DNA of 64,000 bases from contig JAZQAN010000064.1 of the NCBI GenBank assembly GCA_045545235.1, forward strand, positions 1 to 64,000. The letters run 5' to 3'. The position numbers and the translations under genes are program-made. The notes below the pieces were generated by a model. That model did not search any database. It had not been told where the DNA came from and saw nothing but the letters and a program-made list of their open reading frames with translations. Shown here piece by piece: positions 34,501-43,120 of the stretch. Each line of letters opens with the position of its first letter. The stretch's first letter is position 1. The DNA is from CAZNKU01 sp045545235. GTDB taxonomy: Bacteria > Bacillota > Clostridia > Monoglobales > Firm-18.

Positions 34501-35036
34501 ACTCAAATACAGGTGGTCAGGCTTCTAAGGCTACTCAAACAGGTGCTGTTGCACAGTTTGCTGCAGGGGGTAAGCCAATTAAAAAGAAAAATCTTGCGGA
34601 AATTGCAATGTCTTATGGTTATGTATATGTAGCACAGGTTGCTATGGGATATGATATGAACCAGACAGTTAAGGCAATTAAAGAAGCTGTTGCTTATAAC
34701 GGTCCTTCATTGATTATTGGTTATGCTCCATGTATTAACCATGGTATTAAAGGTGGCATGACTGATACTCAAAAAGTAATTAAAAATGCTGTTCTTGCAG
34801 GCTATTGGCATACATTCAGATTTAATCCTACCCTTGTTGCTGAAGGAAAAAATCCATTCCAGATGGATTCTAAAGAACCAACAGCATCTTATAATGACTT
34901 TATTATGAATGAAGTTCGATATAGTTCGTTAGCTCGCAAATTCCCTGAAAAAGCAGAAGAATTATTTAAAGCAGCAGAGGAACAGGCAAAAGAAAAATAT
35001 GAACATTTGACAAAATATTCAAAATTGTTTGAATAA
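31536..35036 (+). CDS. nifJ: Pyruvate:ferredoxin (flavodoxin) oxidoreductase
   Basis: PFOR converts pyruvate and CoA to acetyl-CoA, CO2 and reduced ferredoxin, the central step of clostridial fermentation. The 1166-aa single chain has the N-terminal pyruvate-binding domain (AWASYAFTDVACIYPITPSS), domain II, the gamma region, a ferredoxin domain with clusters starting at C690 (CIQCNQCAAVCPH) and C744 (CAGCGNCVKVCPEK), and a C-terminal TPP domain with the third cluster at C811 (CAGCGETPY) and the GDGWAYDIG motif (D958). ATG follows AGGAGG by eight bases. It is a one-gene transcription unit. Confidence 0.97.
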   Translation: MARKMKTMDGNNAAAWASYAFTDVACIYPITPSSVMAEVTDEWAVEKKENIFGQPVKVVEMQSEAGAAGAVHGSLAAGALTTTYTASQGLLLMIPNMYKMAGELLPSVIHVSARCVASHALNIFGDHSDVMACRQTGYAMLCSNSAQEVMDLGAIAHLSAIKGRIPFLHFFDGFRTSHEIDKIEVWDYEDLKDMIDMDAVKEFRNTALNPEHPVLRGSAQNPDIFFQNREACNTQYNNIPAVVEEYMNKVNEKIGTNYGLVNYYGAPDATKVLVAMGSVCETIEETIDYLASKGEKVGLIKVRLYRPFPVEAFLKAVPATCKKIAVLDRTKEPGSIGEPLYLDVCACYAGNPDAPMIVGGRYGLGSKDTIPADIIAAYKNLDSDKPVKGFTLSITDDVTNLSLPREENPNTAADGITSCKFWGLGSDGTVGANKDSIKIIGDHTDLYAQAYFDYDSKKSGGITVSHLRFGKSPIKSTYLINKADFVACHNPSYVNKYDMVDDLVPGGKFLLNCAWSVDELSANLPAKTKKFIAENNISLYTIDAIGIAKDIGLGNKTSIVLQSAFFKLANVIPFDEAVEYMKAAVVKKFSKKGEKIVNMNHEAIKLGAENVNEITIPAEWKNAVETDITEGENVPDFVKNILAPCTAQKGNTLPVSTFMGMVDGHLPQGMAAYEKRGIAVDVPEWDVTKCIQCNQCAAVCPHAAIRPIVLNEEEASNAPDGMKMKPMTGKAQYKFAMVISPLDCAGCGNCVKVCPEKVQALSLKPLASQLHEQAIYNYAVKTSVKDDVVNGPLNVKNSQFRQPLLEFSGACAGCGETPYAKMITQICGDKAYISNATGCSSIWAGSAPSTPYTVNHEGHGPAWANSLFEDNAEHGLGMAVAAKQLRNRLAEKLDKLENTDVKVAVAEWKATYEDIDANALATKKLVSALEACGCDAAKEILDMKEFLSKKAVWIFGGDGWAYDIGFGGLDHVLASGEDVNVMVFDTEVYSNTGGQASKATQTGAVAQFAAGGKPIKKKNLAEIAMSYGYVYVAQVAMGYDMNQTVKAIKEAVAYNGPSLIIGYAPCINHGIKGGMTDTQKVIKNAVLAGYWHTFRFNPTLVAEGKNPFQMDSKEPTASYNDFIMNEVRYSSLARKFPEKAEELFKAAEEQAKEKYEHLTKYSKLFE

Positions 35037-35037
35037 T

Positions 35038-35074
35038 AAAAAAGCTCCTACGGTTAATTCCGTAGGAGCTTTTT
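35038..35074. terminator. Bidirectional terminator between PFOR and mntP
   Basis: A perfect 13-bp stem AAAGCTCCTACGG/CCGTAGGAGCTTT with a 6-base loop and A/T runs on both sides. Confidence 0.9.
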
Positions 35075-35085
35075 ATGTAACAATT

Positions 35086-35646
35086 TTAAAAGAAAAATAT
35101 TTTTAATCCAATTAAAATCAAAATTATACCACCGGCTATTGTAGATTTGTTACCTAATACATCCCCCGATTTTTTTCCGAAATAAACACCAAAGAACGAA
35201 TTTAAAAATGTAGTTATACCAATTATTGCCAATGGAGTAATTATTTCAAAACTTTTGTATGATGTAACAAATGTTATACCAACCATCAAAGCATCTATAC
35301 TGGTTGCAATACCAAGAAGAATAAGTGTTTTTATGTTGTTTATATTTATGCATTCATTTTCATCGTCTTTTTTGAAAATACCATCATACAACATTTTTCC
35401 ACCGATGAAGCAAAGTAAGATAAGTGCAATCCACTCGTCAAATTTTTCAATATACTTGTTAAAAAGAGAACCGGCTGCAAACCAACCGATAAATGGCATA
35501 AGTGCCTGAAAAATGCCAAAGCATAAACCAACTTTTAATGAGTTTTTTAATTGTAGTTTTTTACAGTTCATACCACCGCATATTGATACTGCAAATGCAT
35601 CCATTGAAAGCCCTACGGCAATTGAAAGTATTTCTATGATATTCAA
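35086..35646 (-). CDS. mntP: Manganese efflux pump MntP
   Basis: A 186-aa membrane protein with six helices and the two repeated DUF204 halves. Conserved aspartate motifs are GLSMDAFAVSICGG in helix 1 and ATSIDALMVGITF in the second half. MntP exports Mn2+. Start is TTG after AAGGAG. I saw no yybP-ykoY manganese riboswitch in the 199 bases before it. Confidence 0.9.
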   Translation of the reverse strand: MNIIEILSIAVGLSMDAFAVSICGGMNCKKLQLKNSLKVGLCFGIFQALMPFIGWFAAGSLFNKYIEKFDEWIALILLCFIGGKMLYDGIFKKDDENECININNIKTLILLGIATSIDALMVGITFVTSYKSFEIITPLAIIGITTFLNSFFGVYFGKKSGDVLGNKSTIAGGIILILIGLKIFFF

Positions 35647-35699
35647 TTTAATTCTCCTTAATTTTTATATTATCATTATATCATTTTTATTAATATAAG

Positions 35700-35775
35700 A
35701 AAACCTACTCGGCGAAATTAGTACAATTTGCACAATAAATATTCAAATTATTGTATATTTTTTAGTAGGGTTTTT
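35700..35775. other. Inverted-repeat region between mntP and the EF-G-like gene
   Basis: Near-complementary arms AAAACCTACT (35700-35709) and AGTAGGGTTTT (35764-35774, one extra G) enclose an inner perfect pair ACAATAA/TTATTGT (35732-35738 with 35748-35754). A competing pair AATTTG/CAAATT (35725-35730 with 35744-35749) overlaps it. The right arm ends in six T. No known riboswitch was recognised. Confidence 0.35.
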
Positions 35776-35803
35776 TGGGGTAATAGCAAATATAATAATA
35801 AGA

Positions 35804-35819
35804 ACGTAATTAATTACGT
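35804..35819. repeat. Perfect 16-base palindrome before the EF-G-like gene
   Basis: ACGTAATTAATTACGT is its own complement. It lies between a TATAAT-like box (35791-35796) and the ribosome site of the EF-G-like gene, a place where an operator would act. Confidence 0.4.
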
Positions 35820-35845
35820 ACTAACTAACGGAAGGAATGATTTGT

Positions 35846-37867
35846 ATGAGAAATTTTTTGACAGAGGAAATAAGAAATGTATGTGTTTTGGGAAATGGTA
35901 ATGCCGGTAAAACAACAGTTGTTGAATCTATGTTAAGATTTTCAGGCGCTATCGAACGTCGTGGTTCAGTTTTGGACGGCACAACAGTTTCAGACTATGA
36001 TGCAGAAGAAATTAAGCGTAAAATTTCTATTAATACATCACTGGTTTCTTTTGAATTTGAAAATTGCAAGTACAATATTCTTGATACACCTGGATCATAT
36101 GACTTTGTGGGTGAAGCATTGGAAGCAATTGAAGTTGCTGATGCTGCTGTTATTGTTGTCAGTGGTAAATCAGGTGTTTCTGCAGGTGTTGAAAGAGCTT
36201 GGGAACTTTGTGAAAAAAGAAATCTTCCCAGATTGTTCTTTATAAATAAGGTTGATGATGAAAGATGTAATTATCAGGCTGTATTAGAAGAATTGAGAGT
36301 AAAATTTGGTAAAACAGTTGCTCCTTTCCAGGTTCCTATTGATAATGGTGAGAAAATTATAGGTTTCGTTGATGTTGTAAGAATGAGAGCCAGACTTTTC
36401 CAGGCTGACGGTCCATTGCTTGACGATGATATTCCTGATTATATGTTAGATAAGGTTGAACCTGTTCGTAATATGATTATTGAATCAGTTGCCGAAACTG
36501 ACGAAGCTTTAATGGACAGATATTTTAACGGTGAGGAATTTACGGTTGATGAAATTAAAACTGCCTTGAGAAAAGCAACAGATTCTAACGAGATTGTTCC
36601 CGTACTTTGCGGTACAGCACTACATAATAAAGGTGTTGGTGTTCTTTTAGAATCAATTAATTCATATTTTCCATCACCTGATGATGTTGAAGAAATGTAT
36701 GATATTGGTGGCAAACCGTCAATTTATGTATTTAAAACTGTTGCCGATCCTTTTGTTGGTAAATTGTCATATTTTAAAGTTATGTCCGGTAAATTATCAC
36801 CAGATGCTACGCTTATTAATCTTACAACAAAATCACCAGAAAAACTTGGTAAATTATATACCATGTTTGGCAAAAAGCAGATTGAGTGCAAGGAACTTGT
36901 TGCAGGTGATATTGGTGCAGTAGCTAAACTTTCTGTTACTAAAACTGGAGATACTTTGGCAACTTCTGAATCTGAAACACCATATACTCAAATAGAATTT
37001 CCTAAACCTAATATTTCGTTGGCAATTGTTCCTAAATCAAAAGGTGATGAAGAAAAAATCAGTAATGGTTTACAAAAACTCACTGAAGAAGATATTACTT
37101 TCCGTTTCTATACAAACAGTGAAACAAAAGAAATGCTTATAAGTGGTATTGGTGAAGTTCATCTTGATGTATTAAAGAGTAAATTGAAAACTAAATTTGG
37201 TACAGATACAGACTTAATAGAACCAAGAGTTGCTTATAGAGAAAAATTAAGAAAAGCAGTTAAAGTAGAAGGTAAACACAAGAAACAATCAGGCGGTCAC
37301 GGCCAATATGGTCATGTTTGGATTGAATTTGAACCAACAGAAGAGGATGATTTAATTTTTGATGAAAAGATTTTTGGTGGTTCAGTACCAAAGAATTTCT
37401 TCCCTGCAGTTGAAAAAGGATTAAGAGAATGCATACAAAAAGGTGCTTTGGCAGGGTATCCTGTTGTAGGTTTGAAAGCTACATTGGTTGATGGTTCGTA
37501 TCACGCCGTTGACTCATCTGAAATGGCATTTAAAATGGCAGCTTCTCTTGCGTTTAAAAAGGCAATGGAAGAGGGAGGAGTTCAGTTGTTAGAACCAATA
37601 GGTCACCTTACAGTTACTGTACCTGCTGATCTTATGGGTGATATTACAGGTGATATTAATAAACGTCGTGGACGTGTACTTGGTATGAATCCTGGCGAAA
37701 AAACACTTGTGGTTGAAGCTGATGTACCAATGTCTGAAATGCATAAATATACTACTGATCTTCGTTCTATGACTCAGGGAAGAGGTAAATTTGATTTTGA
37801 ATTTGTAAGATATGAAATAGCACCAAAAGAAGTTGAACAACGTGTTGTTGCAGAGTCGGAAAAATAA
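35846..37867 (+). CDS. EF-G-like translational GTPase (paralogue)
   Basis: A 673-aa GTPase with the five-domain layout of EF-G. The G domain has a P-loop GNGNAGKTT, the G3 motif DTPGSYDF and the G4 motif NKVD; domain IV has GGHGQYGHVW, and domain V LMGDITGDINKRRGRVLGM. In true EF-G the G3 motif is DTPGHVDF; here the catalytic histidine is replaced by S84, so it is a member of the divergent EF-G-like group and not the housekeeping factor. ATG 35846 is eight bases after GGAAGGAA. It is a single-gene unit. The exact role (translation factor, ribosome rescue or protection) is unknown. Confidence 0.9.
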   Translation: MRNFLTEEIRNVCVLGNGNAGKTTVVESMLRFSGAIERRGSVLDGTTVSDYDAEEIKRKISINTSLVSFEFENCKYNILDTPGSYDFVGEALEAIEVADAAVIVVSGKSGVSAGVERAWELCEKRNLPRLFFINKVDDERCNYQAVLEELRVKFGKTVAPFQVPIDNGEKIIGFVDVVRMRARLFQADGPLLDDDIPDYMLDKVEPVRNMIIESVAETDEALMDRYFNGEEFTVDEIKTALRKATDSNEIVPVLCGTALHNKGVGVLLESINSYFPSPDDVEEMYDIGGKPSIYVFKTVADPFVGKLSYFKVMSGKLSPDATLINLTTKSPEKLGKLYTMFGKKQIECKELVAGDIGAVAKLSVTKTGDTLATSESETPYTQIEFPKPNISLAIVPKSKGDEEKISNGLQKLTEEDITFRFYTNSETKEMLISGIGEVHLDVLKSKLKTKFGTDTDLIEPRVAYREKLRKAVKVEGKHKKQSGGHGQYGHVWIEFEPTEEDDLIFDEKIFGGSVPKNFFPAVEKGLRECIQKGALAGYPVVGLKATLVDGSYHAVDSSEMAFKMAASLAFKKAMEEGGVQLLEPIGHLTVTVPADLMGDITGDINKRRGRVLGMNPGEKTLVVEADVPMSEMHKYTTDLRSMTQGRGKFDFEFVRYEIAPKEVEQRVVAESEK

Positions 37868-37870
37868 AGT

Positions 37871-37903
37871 TAAAAAAGTGCAGTCTATTGACTGCACTTT
37901 TTT
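37871..37903 (+). terminator. Intrinsic terminator after the EF-G-like gene
   Basis: Perfect stem GTGCAGTC/GACTGCAC with a TATT loop, flanked by A6 and T7. Confidence 0.9.
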
Positions 37904-37934
37904 TGACATTCAGTAGTCAATTTTACACATTTAA

Positions 37935-37963
37935 TTGACTTTAATTGGTTGTAAGTATATAAT
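37935..37963 (+). promoter_or_regulatory. Sigma-A promoter of the beta-galactosidase gene
   Basis: TTGACT (37935-37940), 17 bases, TATAAT (37958-37963). The leader is only about 25 bases, with AGGAGG in it. No cre-like operator was seen. Confidence 0.85.
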
Positions 37964-37993
37964 TATTTTACTGAATATTTTAGGAGGTATAGT

Positions 37994-40900
37994 ATGTTTT
38001 TAGCTAATTATTACAATGATATTCACTCCGGACATATTAATGAAAAGTCTCCGAGAGCATATATGATACCCTATGAAAATATGGAAAAAGCAAGTGTCAA
38101 CAAAAGAGAAGATTCTGCTTTTTATACACTTTTATCAGGTGAAAATTGGAAATTTAAATATTTTGAAACGATGCATCAGATAAAAGAAGAGTATGTTGAT
38201 GAAAATTATGATTGTTCAGAATGGGAAACTACGTATGTTCCTGGAATGTGGCAATTAAACGGCTATGATTCAGCTATGTATCTGACAAGTCCATACATAC
38301 ATATGTATAATCCACCGTACACCCCGGAAAAAAATCCTGCTGCGGTATATGTTTGTGATTTTGAATACAGTTTAAAGGATGATAAAAAATATGAACTTGT
38401 ATTCGAAGGTTTTGATTCTGCATTATATGTTTATTTAAATGGCAAATTTGTTGGATTTTCAACTGTTTCACATAACGAAAGCGTTTTTGATGTTAGACCA
38501 TATTTGAAAAATGGTAAAAACAGATTAACAGCAGTTTTATTGAAATTCAGTTTTTCAACATATTTTGAAGATCAGGATAAAATACGTTTGAATGGTATTT
38601 TCAGAGATGTATATATTCTTGAAAGAGACACTAACGGACTTGAAGATTTATATGTAAAATCAGATCTTAATGATGATTTTTCAATGGCTAATTTAAATAT
38701 TAACTTTTACAAATCTCTTAATGTTGATTTATCGGTTGTTTCACCTGATGGGAAAGTTGTATATAAATTTAACGGTATAACAGATAAACTGGAATTTTTA
38801 GTAGAAAATCCAAAATTATGGTCTGCAGAAATACCTGATTTGTATATATTAAAAATTAAAATCGGCAACGAGTTTTATTGCAAAAAAATTGGTTTTAAAA
38901 AAGTTGAAATAAAAGATGGAGTATTTTATTTTAATGGTAAGAAAGTAAAAATGAAGGGTGTAAATCGACACGATTCATATCCTGATACAGGTTACGTTGC
39001 ATCTTTTGAAGATATGAAGAAAGATGTTTTACTTATGAAAGAGTATAATGTAAACTGTGTAAGAACTGCACATTATCCTAATGACCCAAGATTTTATGAA
39101 CTATGCGACCAATATGGACTATATGTGATGTCTGAGGCTGATGTTGAAACACATGGTTGTTACTATACAAATGATGGTGATCGTCATAAGTTAACAAATA
39201 ATCATATGTATGACCATATTATCATAGACAGGGTTATGCGTATGGTTCATACATTCAAAAATAATCCTTGTATTTTTTCATGGTCTCTTGGTAACGAGGC
39301 AGGGTATGGATGTTGTTTTGAGGAAGCTGCAAAGGAACTTAAATCTTTTGATAAAAGTGCAATTATCCATTATCAGGGAGCTTATAATGCATATTATGAA
39401 AATTTCTTTGGTTCTGAAAAAGATTTCGTGGAAAAAACTATTGATTTTATAGATATACACTCTGAAATGTATCCACGTTACGAAGTTCTAAAGGAATTAC
39501 CTTATAAAAATGACCCAAGACCAAAATTTTTGTGTGAATATTCTCATGCAATGGGCAATTCGTGTGGGGATTTAAGAGACTATATGGAAATATTCTACAG
39601 TAACGATCGTCATATGGGAGGTTGTATATGGGAATGGTCTGAACACGCAATTACCTTGTATGATGGTGACACAAAATACTATGGTTATGGTGGAGATTTT
39701 GGAGATAAAGTTTCGTATAAAAATGTTTGTGTTGACGGTGTATGCTCACCTGACAGGCGTCCAAGGTCCGCTATGCTCGAAATGAAAAATATTTATGCTC
39801 CGATTTTATGTACAGTTTTAAAAAACAAGCCGTTGGAAATCAGTGTTGAAAACAGACATAATTTTAAAGATTTGTCAGGATATAAATTTTTATGGGAAGT
39901 AAGCCGAGATGGGCAAATAATTGAAAATGGTGAGGTTTCATTAAATACACCTGCTGAAACTACCGGGATTGTAAATTTTGATTTTGACTATCCTGTTTTT
40001 GGAGAATGTTATTTTACATTGAAAATGTATGGTGATTTCAAAGAACCGATGTACTTGTTCCAGACACAGTTGGAAACAAATAAAGAGTCTTGTGATTATG
40101 TTTGCAATAATAAAATTGTTGTTAACGAAAGTGACCTTGATGTAGAAATTACCGGTGAAAATTTTAATTACATAATTGGAAAATATGATGGTTTGGTAAA
40201 AAAAATATCGTATAACGGTATAGACTTACTTAAAAAACCAATGGAATTTGTTTCATTCCGTGCTCCTATCGATAACGACTGTCCATTTGGACCTTTACGC
40301 GAAGTCAAAGCTGCAGCATGGACAACTAATTCAACTGGCAACTATCGTTATCCAACAACTGATTTAAGAGATTTTAATGTTTTAAGCATTGAGGATAATA
40401 AAGCTGTATTTACATACAAGCTATGGTTTGGAGCTATAGGACAAAGACCTGCTATTGTTAGTGATATTAAAATAACAGTTAATGGTGACGGATGCATGAA
40501 AATCCATCAGATTGGTAAACTTGAGGGTACAAGCACCTACCTTATGAGATATGGATATTGCTGGAATTTGTCTGATAAGCTTGATAATATATCCTACTTT
40601 GGATATGGTCCACAGGAAACATATATTGATAAATATTCTTATTCGCTAATGGATGTTTATGAAAAGAAGGTAAGCGATACGTTTGTTGATTATTTGAATC
40701 CACAAGAACACGGTAGTGTGTATAATACAAAATGGGCAACAGTTACAGACGATAATGGCAACGGAATTATGTTTGGAGGAACAGGATATTCATTTAACGC
40801 AAGTGAGTATACAGTAGAAGAACTTACAAATAAAGCTCATCCATATGAACTTGAAAAATCCGGAAATACCGTAGTTCATACAGATTTCTTTATGAGTGGT

Positions 40901-41041
40901 GTGGGATCATGTGCCTTGGCTACAAAGTTATTACCACAGTATCGTCTTGAAAATTGTGATATTGATTTTAAACTTATTATATGCCCTGTTACAAAAAATG
41001 ATAATGGATTTTTAAAATACAATAAAATCAAAAATTTATGA
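37994..41041 (+). CDS. lacZ: Beta-galactosidase, glycoside hydrolase family 2
   Basis: A 1015-aa LacZ-type enzyme that hydrolyses beta-galactosides in the cytoplasm (no signal peptide). The domain order is sugar-binding domain (VPGMWQLNGYDSAMYLTSPY), Ig-like domain, TIM barrel, second Ig-like domain and the C-terminal Bgal small-chain domain (GYGPQETYIDKYSYS). The acid/base is E435 in LGNEAGYG and the nucleophile E515 in CEYSHAMGNS. Length is close to E. coli LacZ. Its stop codon overlaps the start of the metalloprotease gene. No permease is next to it, and substrate preference (lactose or plant/host glycans) is not clear. Confidence 0.93.
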   Translation: MFLANYYNDIHSGHINEKSPRAYMIPYENMEKASVNKREDSAFYTLLSGENWKFKYFETMHQIKEEYVDENYDCSEWETTYVPGMWQLNGYDSAMYLTSPYIHMYNPPYTPEKNPAAVYVCDFEYSLKDDKKYELVFEGFDSALYVYLNGKFVGFSTVSHNESVFDVRPYLKNGKNRLTAVLLKFSFSTYFEDQDKIRLNGIFRDVYILERDTNGLEDLYVKSDLNDDFSMANLNINFYKSLNVDLSVVSPDGKVVYKFNGITDKLEFLVENPKLWSAEIPDLYILKIKIGNEFYCKKIGFKKVEIKDGVFYFNGKKVKMKGVNRHDSYPDTGYVASFEDMKKDVLLMKEYNVNCVRTAHYPNDPRFYELCDQYGLYVMSEADVETHGCYYTNDGDRHKLTNNHMYDHIIIDRVMRMVHTFKNNPCIFSWSLGNEAGYGCCFEEAAKELKSFDKSAIIHYQGAYNAYYENFFGSEKDFVEKTIDFIDIHSEMYPRYEVLKELPYKNDPRPKFLCEYSHAMGNSCGDLRDYMEIFYSNDRHMGGCIWEWSEHAITLYDGDTKYYGYGGDFGDKVSYKNVCVDGVCSPDRRPRSAMLEMKNIYAPILCTVLKNKPLEISVENRHNFKDLSGYKFLWEVSRDGQIIENGEVSLNTPAETTGIVNFDFDYPVFGECYFTLKMYGDFKEPMYLFQTQLETNKESCDYVCNNKIVVNESDLDVEITGENFNYIIGKYDGLVKKISYNGIDLLKKPMEFVSFRAPIDNDCPFGPLREVKAAAWTTNSTGNYRYPTTDLRDFNVLSIEDNKAVFTYKLWFGAIGQRPAIVSDIKITVNGDGCMKIHQIGKLEGTSTYLMRYGYCWNLSDKLDNISYFGYGPQETYIDKYSYSLMDVYEKKVSDTFVDYLNPQEHGSVYNTKWATVTDDNGNGIMFGGTGYSFNASEYTVEELTNKAHPYELEKSGNTVVHTDFFMSGVGSCALATKLLPQYRLENCDIDFKLIICPVTKNDNGFLKYNKIKNL

Positions 41042-41595
41042 TTATGATTAGAAGAGTTACTATAGACGATAAAACAATTGAATATAAATTATCAATAAAG
41101 AATGTTAAAAATATAAATATGAGGATAAAGACAGATGGTAATATTTATGTTTCTGCCAATAAGCATATATCATATAAAATGATTGATGATTTTATTGTTT
41201 CAAAAAAAGATTTTATATTTAAAGCTTTGAATAAATATAATTTAAAAGCAAAGATTATTTTAAAAGAAGTTTTAAGTGAAAGTGAACTGAAAGTCTTTGT
41301 ATTGAATTATTGTAAACAAATATATCCGTATTATGAAGAAAAGAATATTCAATTTCCAATTATAAAATTCAGGAAAATGAAATCAAGATGGGGTAGTTGT
41401 AATTTTTCAAAAGGTATATTAACTTTTAACACTCAATTAAAATTTACACCTGTTGAGTGTGTAGAATATGTTATTTGGCACGAGTTTACTCATTTTTTAC
41501 ATCCTAATCATTCAAAAGATTTTTATGAGGAGCTTTCAAATGTTTTTTCTTCATGGAAAAAGTGCAGAAATATCCTTAAAGAATTTTATATTTGA
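41038..41595 (+). CDS. YgjP-like (DUF45) zinc metallopeptidase
   Basis: A 185-aa cytoplasmic protein of the YgjP/WLM group. The zinc motif HEFTHFLHPNHSKDFY gives H148, E149 and H152, with a third His a few residues on. The preceding segment KFRKMKSRWGSCNFSKGILTFN is the family signature. Substrates of these proteins are poorly known. The ATG overlaps the beta-galactosidase stop (ATGA), so translation is coupled, though no functional link to sugar use is evident. Confidence 0.88.
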   Translation: MIMIRRVTIDDKTIEYKLSIKNVKNINMRIKTDGNIYVSANKHISYKMIDDFIVSKKDFIFKALNKYNLKAKIILKEVLSESELKVFVLNYCKQIYPYYEEKNIQFPIIKFRKMKSRWGSCNFSKGILTFNTQLKFTPVECVEYVIWHEFTHFLHPNHSKDFYEELSNVFSSWKKCRNILKEFYI

Positions 41596-41632
41596 AAAAT
41601 GGTGGTTTATCAAAGATAAACCACCATTTTGT
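41596..41632. terminator. Bidirectional terminator between the metallopeptidase gene and gatB
   Basis: A perfect stem of about 16 bp (AAAATGGTGGTTTATC and its complement) with a 3-base loop and A/T runs on both sides. Confidence 0.9.
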
Positions 41633-41668
41633 TGTTTAAAAAGTTACATTATATTTAGGGACACTTTA

Positions 41669-43102
41669 TTATCTTTTGTCAAGTTCTTCTTTTATAAGTT
41701 TATTGAGAATTTGAGGATTTCCTTGCCCTTTTGTTGCTCTCATAGTTTGTCCAACAAGGAAGCCTATAGCTTTATCTTTACCGCCTTTATAGTCAGCAAC
41801 TGATTGCGGATTGTTGTCAATAATTTCAACAACGATTTTTTGCAATGCACTTTCGTCACTAATCTGAACAAGACCTTTTTCTTTGATTATTTCTTCAGGG
41901 TCATGTGGATTTTTGAATAATTCCTCAATTACTTTTTTACCCTGATTATTACTTATTGTGCCTTTATCTATAATTGAAATTAATTTAACAAGATGTTCTG
42001 CAGGAAATGGTATTTGTGAAGGTTCCATATTGTTTTCATTAAGAAGTCTTGAAATATCACTTAAAATCCAGTTGCTTGCAGCTTTACCTTTTGCACCAAG
42101 TTCCATACATTTATCAAGGAAGTCTGCAAGATAAATGCTCATTGTAATTTGTCCTGCATCGTATTCTGTTAAACCACCTTCGTTAATATATCTTTCTTTG
42201 CGTTGTGCAGGAAGTTCGGGAATGGATTCACGTATTCTTTCAATCCATTGGTCATCAACAACAATTGGAACAAGGTCAGGTTCAGGAAAATATCTATAAT
42301 CCTGAGCTTCTTCTTTGCTTCTCATCGCAATGGAAATTCCTTGAGTATCATCCCAACGTCTTGTTTCCTGTACAATTTTATTTCCTGATAGAATTTCGTT
42401 AATTTGTCTTTGTGATTCATATTCAATGGCACGAACAGCACCACTGAATGAATTAACATTTTTCATTTCAGTTCGAGTACCAAATTCAGCTTGTCCTTCA
42501 GGACGAACAGAAACGTTAATGTCACAGCGTAGTGAACCTTCTTGCATTTTACAATCAGAAACACCGGTATACTCTAAAATAGCTTTTAGATTTTCCAGAT
42601 ATGCCCTCGCTTCTTCAGAACTTCTCATGTCAGGTTCGGAAACTATTTCAATAAGAGGAACTCCGCATCTGTTAAAGTCAACTAATGTATTACCTGCAAC
42701 CGCTTCGTGGAAAAGTTTTCCTGCATCTTCTTCAATGTGTATTCTTGTTATACCAATTCTTTTTTTATTTCCGTCTACAACAATATCAACATAGCCATTA
42801 GTACATAGAGGAAGATCAAACTGTGATGTTTGATATGCTTTTGGAAGATCCGGATAAAAATAGTTTTTTCTGTCTTGTTTACCTTCTTTGGTTATAGAAC
42901 AATTAGTTGCAAGACCTGCTTTAATACCATAATCTACAACTTTTTTGTTCAGTACCGGCAATGTTCCCGGCATACCTGTACATATTGGACAGCAATGTGT
43001 ATTTGTATCTCCGCCAAATTCGTTTGCACAGCTGCAATATATTTTAGTGTCTGTTGCAAGTTCTGCATGAACTTCTAGACCTATTACTGTTTCAAATTTC
43101 AT
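41669..43102 (-). CDS. gatB: Aspartyl/glutamyl-tRNA amidotransferase subunit B
   Basis: GatB activates the misacylated Glu-tRNA(Gln) or Asp-tRNA(Asn) for amidation. The 477-aa protein opens with FETVIGLEVHAELATDTKIYCSC, has the paired Cys motif CCPICTGMPGTLPVLN, the catalytic cradle (KNYFYPDLPKAYQTSQF), and the C-terminal YqeY-like tail domain (VGQTMRATKGQGNPQ). ATG 43102 is five bases after AGGTGA; a GTG at 43111 is within that site. It is the last gene of gatCAB. Confidence 0.96.
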   Translation of the reverse strand: MKFETVIGLEVHAELATDTKIYCSCANEFGGDTNTHCCPICTGMPGTLPVLNKKVVDYGIKAGLATNCSITKEGKQDRKNYFYPDLPKAYQTSQFDLPLCTNGYVDIVVDGNKKRIGITRIHIEEDAGKLFHEAVAGNTLVDFNRCGVPLIEIVSEPDMRSSEEARAYLENLKAILEYTGVSDCKMQEGSLRCDINVSVRPEGQAEFGTRTEMKNVNSFSGAVRAIEYESQRQINEILSGNKIVQETRRWDDTQGISIAMRSKEEAQDYRYFPEPDLVPIVVDDQWIERIRESIPELPAQRKERYINEGGLTEYDAGQITMSIYLADFLDKCMELGAKGKAASNWILSDISRLLNENNMEPSQIPFPAEHLVKLISIIDKGTISNNQGKKVIEELFKNPHDPEEIIKEKGLVQISDESALQKIVVEIIDNNPQSVADYKGGKDKAIGFLVGQTMRATKGQGNPQILNKLIKEELDKR

Positions 43103-43120
43103 TTTATTCACCTCTTAATC

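Noticed and set aside
35647..35845. A yybP-ykoY manganese riboswitch before mntP
   Set aside because: The conserved loop sequences of that riboswitch could not be found on either strand.
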